Below, in pieces: positions 56,750-64,000 of a stretch of DNA of 64,000 nt. Where the stretch lies: contig NZ_CP141728.1 of NCBI RefSeq assembly GCF_035621135.1, forward strand, positions 806,001 through 870,000. Direction: 5' to 3'. The DNA comes from Sinanaerobacter sp. ZZT-01 (GTDB taxonomy: Bacteria; Bacillota; Clostridia; Peptostreptococcales; Anaerovoracaceae). Below the pieces are notes generated by a model, which ran no database searches, was not told the DNA's origin, and saw only the letters and a program-made list of their open reading frames with translations. Positions within the stretch are counted from its first letter, which is position 1. The number at the start of each line of letters is the position of its first letter. Position numbers and translations under genes: made by a program.

Positions 56750-58207
56750 ATGGGTAAAAAAATTCCTATGTGGCAGATTGCAATTGTAATGCTTATCACT
56801 ATTGCACTTCTGATTTATTCCATCGTCTTTACCGGTTACGGTGAATTACACATTCCTTTAATTATCGCAGCAATGGTAGCAGCAGTTGTATCTATTTCCA
56901 ATGGTTGGAAATGGAGTTTCTTAGAGCAAGGTATCATCTCTAGTATTTCCCGTTCCATGCAATCTTGTTTAATTTTATTAACTGTAGGTATTCTTATTGG
57001 TGTTTGGAAAGCTGCCGGAGTTATTCCGGGAATGATTTATTACGGCTTAAACATCATCTCTCCGGGAATCTTTCTAGTAACAGCTTGTATACTTTGCGGC
57101 ATCGTTGCACTTGCAATCGGAAGCTCTTGGTCCGTAGCAGGTACTGTAGGTGTTGCTATGATTGGTATTGCAGTTGGTCTTGGTATCAATCCGGCAATGG
57201 CAGCTGGTGCAGTTGTATCCGGTTCTTACTTTGGTGACAAAATGTCTCCATTATCTGATACAACAAACTTAGCACCAACGGTCGCAGGTGCTACTCTGTT
57301 CGATCACATTCAGCATATGGTTTGGACCGTTACTCCTTCCTTACTCATTTCGCTTGTTATCTATGCAATACTCGGTATGGGAAAAGGCAGCGGTGACGTA
57401 GACTTGAGCCTAGCTACCACCTTACAGGATGAAATCCTAAATGAATTTTCAATTTCTCCAATTCTTTTAATCGCGCCGATTCTTCTGATTGCGATTGTAG
57501 TACTAAAAGTTCCGGCACTTCCTGGTTTAATGGGAGGAATTATTGTTGGACTTATCTTTATGGTTACTATGCAAGGGATACCTGTAAATGAATGGTTCGG
57601 AATTATGCACTATGGATACGAATCGATCAGTGAAGTTGCTCTAAATGATGATTATACCGTAGCTGACCTTCTTGGCGGCGGCGGCATGTCTTCCATGCTA
57701 TGGACAGTAAACTTGATTTTATGTGCAATGACCTTTGGCGGTATCATGGACTGCACCGGCATGCTAGCTGCTTTAGCAGAAGCACTGTTAAAGGTAGCAA
57801 AGAGCACAGGTGCATTAGTAACAGTTACCGTGTGCTCCTGTATCTTTGTAAATATCATCGCTTCTGACCAGTATCTCTCCATCATTCTTCCTGGACGTAT
57901 GTATAAAGAAGCATTTGAAGACAAAAAACTGAAGGCGAAGAACTTGTCCAGATGCTTAGAAGACTCTGGTACAATTACCTCCGCATTAGTACCATGGAAC
58001 ACTTGCGGTGCTTCCATGACAAAATTCTTAGGTGTTGATACCTTTGCATATGCACCATATGCGTTCTTAAACTGGATCAACCCACTGGTATCTATTTTCT
58101 ACGGATTTACCGGAATCTCTATGGAAAAGATGACAGATGAAGAATATGAAGCTCTATTGGAGCAAAGAAGACTAGATGCAGAGATTGCTGCAAAATCGAT
58201 AGAATAA
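56750..58207 (+). CDS. nhaC: NhaC-family Na+/H+ antiporter
   Basis: A 485-aa membrane protein with about eleven hydrophobic segments. Marks: LILLTVGILIGVWKAAGVIPGMIYYGL, ALAIGSSWSVAGTVGVAMIG, and SGSYFGDKMSPLSDTTNLAPTVAG, the NhaC motif with acidic residues of the ion path. SALVPWNTCGASMTKFLGV completes the second half. It exchanges Na+ (or an organic ion in relatives) for protons. AAGGAGG is nine bases from the ATG at 56750; earlier in-frame starts are in the leader. The bidirectional terminator at 58261-58292 ends it. Confidence 0.93.
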   Translation: MGKKIPMWQIAIVMLITIALLIYSIVFTGYGELHIPLIIAAMVAAVVSISNGWKWSFLEQGIISSISRSMQSCLILLTVGILIGVWKAAGVIPGMIYYGLNIISPGIFLVTACILCGIVALAIGSSWSVAGTVGVAMIGIAVGLGINPAMAAGAVVSGSYFGDKMSPLSDTTNLAPTVAGATLFDHIQHMVWTVTPSLLISLVIYAILGMGKGSGDVDLSLATTLQDEILNEFSISPILLIAPILLIAIVVLKVPALPGLMGGIIVGLIFMVTMQGIPVNEWFGIMHYGYESISEVALNDDYTVADLLGGGGMSSMLWTVNLILCAMTFGGIMDCTGMLAALAEALLKVAKSTGALVTVTVCSCIFVNIIASDQYLSIILPGRMYKEAFEDKKLKAKNLSRCLEDSGTITSALVPWNTCGASMTKFLGVDTFAYAPYAFLNWINPLVSIFYGFTGISMEKMTDEEYEALLEQRRLDAEIAAKSIE

Positions 58208-58260
58208 TCTCTAATTCTAACAGAACGCAATAATATATGATATAAAAATTAAGGACCTAT

Positions 58261-58292
58261 AAAAGGACGGTGAAAAAATCACCGTCCTTTTC
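58261..58292. terminator. Bidirectional terminator between nhaC and glmS
   Basis: AAAAGGACGGTGA and its complement pair around AAAAA, with T/A runs on both sides. Confidence 0.9.
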
Positions 58293-58308
58293 ATTTTATT
58301 TTTTTATT

Positions 58309-60138
58309 CTATTCAACAGTAACACTTTTAGCTAAATTTTTAGGTTTATCAATGTCGCATCCTCTCAGTTTTGCAATATAATATGCCAGCATTTGAAGCG
58401 GGATTACGGACAACAATGGCGTAATTTCATCCATGCATTCTGGAATATAAAATACTTGATTGGCCTGCCTTCCCATCTCCTTATTGTTTTCCTTTGCAAA
58501 GCCAACCACATAGGCACCTCTTGCTTTTACCTCTTGAATGTTTGATAACATCTTCGCAAACAATGCATCCTGTGTTGCCAATGCAATTACCAGCGTATCT
58601 TGTTCTATTAAAGCAATCGTCCCATGCTTTAGCTCTCCCGCCGCAATTGCAAACGAATTAATATAGGAAATTTCCTTTAGCTTCAATGACCCTTCATAAG
58701 AAACTCCTACATCTGCACCTCGGCCAATAAAGAAAACCTGCTCTCTCTTATATAGTTCTTTTGCCATATTTTGAATTACTTTTTCTTGTTTTAATATTGT
58801 TTTTATTTTATCAGGAATCTCCTTTAATTCTTCCAAATAACGAGTATACTCTTCAATAGGCAGACAGCCTTTGGTCTTTCCCATATATAATGCAATCAAA
58901 TACATACACATTAATTGCGTTGTATAAGCTTTCGTTGAAGCAACAGCAATTTCAGGTCCTGCCCACGTATAAAAAACATCATCCGATTCTCTTGCAACAG
59001 AACTTCCCACTACATTTACAATAGATAAGACTCTAGCGCCTTTTCTTTTCGCCTCCCGCAATGCGGCCAGCGTATCTAAGGTCTCTCCTGATTGGCTGAC
59101 TGCAATGAATAACGTCTTATCATCAACAAAAGGATCTCGGTAACGAAATTCAGAAGCCACATCTATTTCAACCGGTATCTTTGCAAGCTTCTCTATGATA
59201 AATTTACCAACCATTCCTGCATGGTAAGCAGTTCCACAAGCAACGATGTAAACCTTATTAAAAGACTCTATGTCATCTTTCGTCATGGTTATTCCGTCTA
59301 AATTGATCTCGTTATTTTCACCCAGGCGTCTGGTTAACGTCTTCAATATCCCTTTTGGCTGTTCGTGTATCTCTTTTAACATAAAATGATCGTAGCCTTC
59401 TTTTTCGGCAGCGTCTGCATCCCATGTCACATGAAAAACTTCACGTTTTACTTCTTGCCGTTCTGCATTATAAAGCGTCACTTTATTTTTTGTCAGCACT
59501 ACAGTTTCATTATTCTCAATTAGATAAATCTCACGAACATGCTTTAGCAAAGCTGGTATATCCGAAGCAATAAAATTGCTCCCCTTTCCCAAGCCTACAA
59601 CCAATGGACTATCCTTCCGTACTGCAATCAATTTGTCTGGCTCCTTGCTGCACACAACACCTAATGCATAAGCTCCTCGCATCTTATCAACAGCTTCGAA
59701 AACCGCATCAGTCAAGTCACCCTTATAGCATACCTGAATTAAGTGGGCAATCACTTCTGTATCTGTTCCTGATGTAAAAACAATTCCATGCTCTTTTATC
59801 AGCCATTCCTTTAATTCTACAAAATTTTCCACAATGCCGTTATGAACAACTGCTATCGTTTTATCCATACTGACATGGGGATGCGCATTTAAATCGGATG
59901 GCTCACCATGCGTTGCCCATCTCGTATGTCCTATACCAATTGTGCTTTTAAAATTATAATCGGCAATTGCATCCTCTAAATTTGATATACGCCCTTTATA
60001 CTTGTGTATTTCCAGTTCTCCCTTTTCATAAAGTGCAATTCCAGAAGAATCATATCCTCTGTATTCTAATTTCTTTAATCCATCTATAATAATATCGCAG
60101 GCATTTTGATCGCCCACATATCCTACTATTCCGCACAT
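58309..60138 (-). CDS. glmS: Glutamine-fructose-6-phosphate aminotransferase
   Basis: Makes glucosamine 6-phosphate from fructose 6-phosphate and glutamine (609 aa). N-terminal glutaminase starts at Cys2 (MCGIVGYVGDQNACDIIIDG) with GHTRWATHGEPS and VVHNGIVENF. Two SIS domains follow (about 290-420 and 460-600) with ACGTAYHAG, SQSGETLDTLAALREAK and FFIGRGADVGVSYEGSLKLKEISY, and the typical end PKNLAKSVTVE. AGGAGGG lies 9 bases before the ATG. A glmS ribozyme precedes it. Confidence 0.98.
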   Translation of the reverse strand: MCGIVGYVGDQNACDIIIDGLKKLEYRGYDSSGIALYEKGELEIHKYKGRISNLEDAIADYNFKSTIGIGHTRWATHGEPSDLNAHPHVSMDKTIAVVHNGIVENFVELKEWLIKEHGIVFTSGTDTEVIAHLIQVCYKGDLTDAVFEAVDKMRGAYALGVVCSKEPDKLIAVRKDSPLVVGLGKGSNFIASDIPALLKHVREIYLIENNETVVLTKNKVTLYNAERQEVKREVFHVTWDADAAEKEGYDHFMLKEIHEQPKGILKTLTRRLGENNEINLDGITMTKDDIESFNKVYIVACGTAYHAGMVGKFIIEKLAKIPVEIDVASEFRYRDPFVDDKTLFIAVSQSGETLDTLAALREAKRKGARVLSIVNVVGSSVARESDDVFYTWAGPEIAVASTKAYTTQLMCMYLIALYMGKTKGCLPIEEYTRYLEELKEIPDKIKTILKQEKVIQNMAKELYKREQVFFIGRGADVGVSYEGSLKLKEISYINSFAIAAGELKHGTIALIEQDTLVIALATQDALFAKMLSNIQEVKARGAYVVGFAKENNKEMGRQANQVFYIPECMDEITPLLSVIPLQMLAYYIAKLRGCDIDKPKNLAKSVTVE

Positions 60139-60164
60139 AATTTGTGCCCTCCTATTATTTCATA

Positions 60165-60310
60165 TCATACTGCGGTGCTTTTGTTCCAGCAGTCGCCTGC
60201 AGGTTTTGTTTCACCGTTAAGGATTCCCAATTGAACCCCAGGGGCATCCGCCGAATATTCGATACTCCCCTGACCTCGTCAGCTTGCATTTGAACACAAG
60301 CTCTGGCGCT
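60165..60310 (-). ncRNA. glmS ribozyme-riboswitch
   Basis: On the minus strand AGCGCC (60305-60310) begins the core, with cleavage expected between A and G at 60310/60309. Then CTGACGAGG, TATCGAATATTCGGCGGATG (P2.1/P2.2 core) and GTGAAACAAAACCTGCAGGCG follow, and AGGCGACTGCTGG-type pairing closes P3-P4. The GGCGGATGCCCC piece matches the family core closely. It cleaves its own mRNA when glucosamine 6-phosphate accumulates. It ends about 26 bases before the glmS ATG. Confidence 0.95.
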
Positions 60311-60472
60311 TTTTAAAATTTTTTTTAATTTCCTCCTTTCTCTTATCTATAATATTATATAAAAAAAGGCATAAAAATGCCAGCGATTTATTACGACCTA
60401 TAAATCTCCTTCGCGATTTTCTTCTAAATATGATATACTTATTCCATAAAATTGCTATGGAGGGATTCATTT

Positions 60473-61525
60473 ATGTATAGTTTTATTTGCGATTACAGCG
60501 AAGGGGCACATCCTAATATCTTAAAATCACTGGCCAGCACTTGCTATGAACAAAACGAAGGATATAATTATGATCGGCACTGTATAAATGCTGCAAATCT
60601 AATTAAAAAAGAGATCAATCATGAAGATGTAGATGTTTATTTTCTTCCAGGCGGAACTCCGACCAATCTAATTTCAATCGCTGCTTGTTTACGTTCCTAT
60701 GAAGCAGTCATTGCACCAAGTACCGGTCACATCGAAGTACACGAGACAGGTGCAATTGAAGCCACCGGGCATAAAATTCTCTCTGTTAAAACACCAGATG
60801 GAAAATTGACGCCTTCACATATTCAAGAAGTCTTAGATGGTTTTGAGGACGAGCATACAGTTCGAAGAAAAATGGTCTTTCTCACAAACCCAACGGAAAA
60901 CGGCACCATTTATCTAAAATCAGAATTACTGGCAATCCGCAAAATATGTGATGAGAATGATATGTATCTTTATATTGATGGTGCACGCTTGGGAAGTGCA
61001 ATCATGGCGGAAGGGAATGATGTCAAAATGGAAGACCTTCCTAAAATTGCAGACATCTTTTATATAGGCGGAACAAAAAATGGTGCACTGATGGCAGAAG
61101 CTTTGATCATCGTAAACGAAAAAATCAAGCCGGATTTTCGCTTCCATATTAAACAGAGAGGGGCCTTGACTGCGAAAGGAAGTGTACTGGGAATACAATT
61201 TGAAGAATTAATGCGGGACAAGCTGTATTTTAAATTAGCAAAACATTCTAATGATATGGCCCAAAAAATGGCAAGAGAATTTGAACGATTGGGTTTTACA
61301 TTTCTGACAGATTCACCAACAAACCAAATATTTCCAATTATTCCAAATACAATCATTACCGAATTGGAAAAGTCTTATCAATTCTATGTATGGCAGATCA
61401 TCGACAAAGATCACAGTGCAATCCGATTGGTCACATCTTGGGCAACTCCTGAAGAAAGGATCAATGAATTTCTTAAGGACTTGAATCAACTCGCTCAATC
61501 CTTGCACATGATTAAAAATTTATAA
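60473..61525 (+). CDS. Threonine aldolase-family (beta-eliminating lyase) PLP enzyme
   Basis: A 350-aa PLP enzyme. Signs: YFLPGGTPTNLISIAACLRS, STGHIEVHETGAIEATGHKI (ring contact), YLYIDGARLGSAIMAEGND (Asp of the cofactor) and the PLP lysine at about residue 202 in FYIGGTKNGALMAEAL. Threonine aldolases split threonine to glycine and acetaldehyde; close relatives are tyrosine phenol-lyase or tryptophanase-like, so the substrate is not sure. The ATG at 60473 has GGAGGG eight bases upstream. A TATACT (-10) lies at 60434-60439. It diverges from glmS. Confidence 0.9.
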   Translation: MYSFICDYSEGAHPNILKSLASTCYEQNEGYNYDRHCINAANLIKKEINHEDVDVYFLPGGTPTNLISIAACLRSYEAVIAPSTGHIEVHETGAIEATGHKILSVKTPDGKLTPSHIQEVLDGFEDEHTVRRKMVFLTNPTENGTIYLKSELLAIRKICDENDMYLYIDGARLGSAIMAEGNDVKMEDLPKIADIFYIGGTKNGALMAEALIIVNEKIKPDFRFHIKQRGALTAKGSVLGIQFEELMRDKLYFKLAKHSNDMAQKMAREFERLGFTFLTDSPTNQIFPIIPNTIITELEKSYQFYVWQIIDKDHSAIRLVTSWATPEERINEFLKDLNQLAQSLHMIKNL

Positions 61526-61539
61526 CTAATTCCATACTG

Positions 61540-61577
61540 AAAACTCCCTCCAACATACGGTTTAGGGAGTTTTTTTT
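61540..61577 (+). terminator. Terminator of the threonine aldolase-like gene
   Basis: AAAACTCCCT and AGGGAGTTTT pair around 14 bases, followed by T-rich sequence. Confidence 0.88.
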
Positions 61578-61633
61578 ATAATTTTCTTTAGAAAAAAGGG
61601 TATATTTTATTTATATATATCTAATTGTTTTAT

Positions 61634-61670
61634 GTAAAAAAAGCATAGGATTATTTCTAACCCTATGCTT
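61634..61670 (-). terminator. Terminator of the second nhaC-type gene
   Basis: AAGCATAGG (61641-61649) and CCTATGCTT (61662-61670) form a 9-bp stem, with TTTTTTT after it on the minus strand. Confidence 0.9.
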
Positions 61671-61716
61671 CTAAAGAACGATAAGAATCTATCTTTTCTT
61701 TTATTCAAAACGACTA

Positions 61717-63189
61717 TTAACGCTCTGCCATTCCTTGCTTCATTTTTTTCTTCAGCTGAACCTGTGGTTCTCTAGGAAGCCTGAATAATGGAACGAAACG
61801 ATCCCATCCGGTCAATGTTAAGATCATAATGGACAACACAGCCGTCATTGCCATAACGTTATATTTAATAATGTCAAACGCTGCAATTTCTTGAAGCGGA
61901 TATACTGCAGATGCAATTCCTAAGTAGAAGCCCATGTATACGTGCCAAGGAATTAACTGAGAACCAAATACGCCAAGAGCATCCGAGAAAGTTGCATTTC
62001 TCAGCTTAAGCTTGTACATATCTTCTTCTGTTTCTGCGACTACATTCTCATCTACCAAGTCTTTAATGATCGGTCCTACCGTTACAATCTGTGCCATCTC
62101 ATCTGCCAAGCATGCATTGCCAAGTAAGGACAGAACGCTGTTGCAGAACATCAACTGTCTAACATTATGAGATATTGCAGATACAAGCCTGGAAAGCGGT
62201 GCAAATGCTGCTATTTTTCTCATGATACCGCCAAATGCAGCAACCCACATCATCATAACAATTACCCAAGAACCAGCTTCACCGAATCCATCCATAATCA
62301 TTTTTAAGTAATCCATCGTACTGGTAACTGTTCCGGCAAAGAGTCCTAAAACATACGCAGAAAGTAGACCAGTTCCTAAGCAAAGGAATGTTGAAAATCC
62401 TAAAATTGCAGTCACGATTACCAAGATTAAAGGAATAATCATATACACAGGAACACCTGCTTGTACCTGATTCAATAAGTCCACCGCAGCCGGTCTTTTC
62501 TCAGCCAATGCAGTCCAAACTTCATCCGGAATCTGGCTGATAACCGCACCAGCATTTGTCGATTCGTTTGGAAGTCCTAAAGTAAGACCTATCACGAAAG
62601 TAATCGCTGCCGCAACTACTAAAGAACCGATTGACCAAACACCCTGATGTCTGATTCGGTCAATAACCTCTACACCTTGGATACCGGAAGAAACTACAGT
62701 CGTATCCGAAATCAATCCGATGTTGTCTCCGAAGCAGGCACCGCCGGCAATTGCAGCGGTTGTTAAATATAAATCCCCGCCTACAATATGGTTTAACCAT
62801 AAGAAAATTGGTGCGCATGCCGCAAAGGTTCCCCAAGAAGTTCCCGTAGCAACGGACAATATTGCCGTTACAATAAGTCCCACCATCGCTACTGTTCTCG
62901 CAGTTACTCCTAAAGATAATGCGACGTTTACAATTGATGCTCCTACGCCAGTTGACATAAATGAACTTGCCATAGCATAAGCAAACATCAAGATAAAGAG
63001 TGCAACCAAAATTTTGCTCACACTTTCCATTGCAGCATCAATACAGTCTTGAAACTTCAGCTTGTCTGTCAGCATAGCAATGAGGATCGCAGCGATCGTT
63101 GCGATCGGAGCCGCAAGTAAAGCATCGAACCCGCATATCATAAGAGCTGCAAGAACAATAACCGGTAAGAATTTGATTAAAGCTTTCAT
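61717..63189 (-). CDS. NhaC-family Na+/H+ antiporter, second type
   Basis: A 490-aa protein with about eleven hydrophobic segments. It shows ATGTSWGTFAACAPIFLWLNHIVGG, GGACFGDNIGLISDTTVVSSGIQG with the DTT motif of the NhaC superfamily, and SQLIPWHVYMGFYLG. It is clearly different from the gene at 56750 (for example FGDN rather than FGDK). Ion or substrate is not visible; some relatives exchange amino acids. The ATG at 63189 has GGAGGG upstream; a frame to 63231 is less likely. It has its own terminator. Confidence 0.9.
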   Translation of the reverse strand: MKALIKFLPVIVLAALMICGFDALLAAPIATIAAILIAMLTDKLKFQDCIDAAMESVSKILVALFILMFAYAMASSFMSTGVGASIVNVALSLGVTARTVAMVGLIVTAILSVATGTSWGTFAACAPIFLWLNHIVGGDLYLTTAAIAGGACFGDNIGLISDTTVVSSGIQGVEVIDRIRHQGVWSIGSLVVAAAITFVIGLTLGLPNESTNAGAVISQIPDEVWTALAEKRPAAVDLLNQVQAGVPVYMIIPLILVIVTAILGFSTFLCLGTGLLSAYVLGLFAGTVTSTMDYLKMIMDGFGEAGSWVIVMMMWVAAFGGIMRKIAAFAPLSRLVSAISHNVRQLMFCNSVLSLLGNACLADEMAQIVTVGPIIKDLVDENVVAETEEDMYKLKLRNATFSDALGVFGSQLIPWHVYMGFYLGIASAVYPLQEIAAFDIIKYNVMAMTAVLSIMILTLTGWDRFVPLFRLPREPQVQLKKKMKQGMAER

Positions 63190-63320
63190 TTTTACCCTCC
63201 TAGTAAAAAATAAGATAAAATACCACGCCACGCCTATTTAGACACGACGGTTCTTCCATAATAACACAGACTTCGACACTTTATCAATAGTAATCTTAAT
63301 GTATATTTTTGTAATTAACT

Positions 63321-63351
63321 GAAAAAACCGACTAAAGTCATTTTTAGTCGG
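63321..63351 (-). terminator. Terminator of glmM
   Basis: CCGACTAAA and TTTAGTCGG (63328-63336 and 63343-63351) pair, with TTTTTTC after the stem on the minus strand, about 50 bases past the glmM stop. Confidence 0.9.
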
Positions 63352-63395
63352 CTAAAAATTCAAAAATTGCATGTTTAATATCTATAATAAAAAAA

Positions 63396-64000
63396 TTAAG
63401 AAAGAAATTTTGTTATTAATGTTGCCAAATCTTCTGCTAAAGTTGTAATTTGCTCGATGTTTTCTCCTTCAAGCATAACACGTACAAGCGGCTCCGTACC
63501 CGAAGGGCGGATTAAAACTCTCCCTTTCCCTCCCATTATTTTTTCCATTTTTTCTATTTCAGATTTAACTTCCGGATGTTCCATATAATTCTTTTTATGT
63601 TCATTTTTAATTTTTGCATTTTTTAATATCTGCGGGTATATTGTGATTTCCTTCGAAAGTTCTGAAGGTTTCTTCCCTGACTGCTTAATGGCCTGCAACA
63701 GCTGCAATGCTGACAAAATGCCATCTCCGGTTGTAGTATGATTTAAAAAGATAATATGCCCAGATTGTTCGCCTCCAATCACGCATCCCGTTTTCAGCAT
63801 ACTTTCCAACACATACCGATCACCTACTTGCGTCGTCTCTACTTTTGCACCGATGCTCTCAATTGCCTTATGAAAACCAATATTACTCATAACGGTTGCA
63901 GTTACCAGATGATCCTTTAGCTTTCCGGCCTTCTCCAACATTTTTGCACAAATGTAGATCATTTGATCACCATCCAGTATTTTCCCTTTTTCATCCACTG
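63396..64000 (-). CDS. glmM: Phosphoglucosamine mutase, C-terminal part (cut by window edge)
   Basis: The frame is open to the window edge, so about 200 C-terminal residues are seen. The protein turns glucosamine 6-phosphate into glucosamine 1-phosphate, one step after GlmS. Visible: VDEKGKILDGDQMIYICA (sugar- and metal-domain junction), GCVIGGEQSGHIIFLNHTTTGDGI with GEQSGH of the sugar-binding loop, and the phosphate-binding RPSGTEPLVRVM near the end. It lies close to glmS (about 3.3 kb), with an antiporter and a PLP enzyme between. Confidence 0.95.
   Translation of the reverse strand, partial: VDEKGKILDGDQMIYICAKMLEKAGKLKDHLVTATVMSNIGFHKAIESIGAKVETTQVGDRYVLESMLKTGCVIGGEQSGHIIFLNHTTTGDGILSALQLLQAIKQSGKKPSELSKEITIYPQILKNAKIKNEHKKNYMEHPEVKSEIEKMEKIMGGKGRVLIRPSGTEPLVRVMLEGENIEQITTLAEDLATLITKFLS

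Overview
The window looks like the chromosome of a low-GC, Gram-positive anaerobe of the class Clostridia. Support: strong AGGAGG-type ribosome binding sites, class III fructose bisphosphatase, a glmS ribozyme, a flavodiiron-rubredoxin-reductase fusion, lipoprotein PstS, LanFEG-type lantibiotic immunity genes, and 16S/23S genes of Firmicutes type. I suspect a relative of the Anaerovoracaceae / Clostridiales Family XIII, but that needs a 16S search.

Layout. 1-6310: a phosphate regulon on the minus strand (phoP-phoR, then pstSCAB-phoU), with an 11-bp-phased Pho box array in front of pstS. 6340-9964: tRNA-Gly with a 129-bp duplication of its 3' end and terminator, a 52-aa DUF6774-like gene, and a minus-strand group with endolysin, holin, a double DUF4397 protein, a cysteine-containing coat-like protein and a DUF3307-like membrane protein. 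10021-20763: metabolic genes (fused flavodiiron protein, D-cysteine desulfhydrase-like enzyme, FBPase III, paaK-ACT pair divergent from an aminotransferase, DUF1275 protein). 20784-29859: YjiH protein, RsgA, PspC protein, TspO-like protein, a chemoreceptor and an OmpR-type two-component system. 30120-34421: a TetR regulator and a heterodimeric ABC transporter sharing a 26-bp palindromic operator. 34640-41773: TraB-like protein, L7/L12-like protein, nitroreductase, lytic transglycosylase, VanZ-like protein, EFR1 flavodoxin-ferredoxin, and a DUF5131 protein.

42030-49971 is a recent-looking accessory region with visibly higher GC. It holds a dead IS200-type element, a lantibiotic self-protection ABC transporter (ATPase, two permeases, small membrane protein) divergent from its two-component system, and then fragments of a Tn1549-like integrative conjugative element (XRE regulator, HTH protein, VirD4, YodL protein), all broken. 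It stops at the terminator of the rRNA/tRNA operon.

50027-56207 is a complete rRNA operon on the minus strand (16S, tRNA-Ala, 23S, 5S, tRNA-Glu, tRNA-Leu) with two consensus promoters. 56642-64000 holds two different NhaC-family antiporters, glmS with its self-cleaving ribozyme, a threonine aldolase-like enzyme, and the 3' part of glmM. GlmS and GlmM act in the same route to UDP-GlcNAc. No CRISPR array was seen. The most novel-looking parts are the tRNA-Gly duplication with the phage-derived lysis/DUF4397 group, the TetR operator pair, and the decayed ICE with its retained immunity module.
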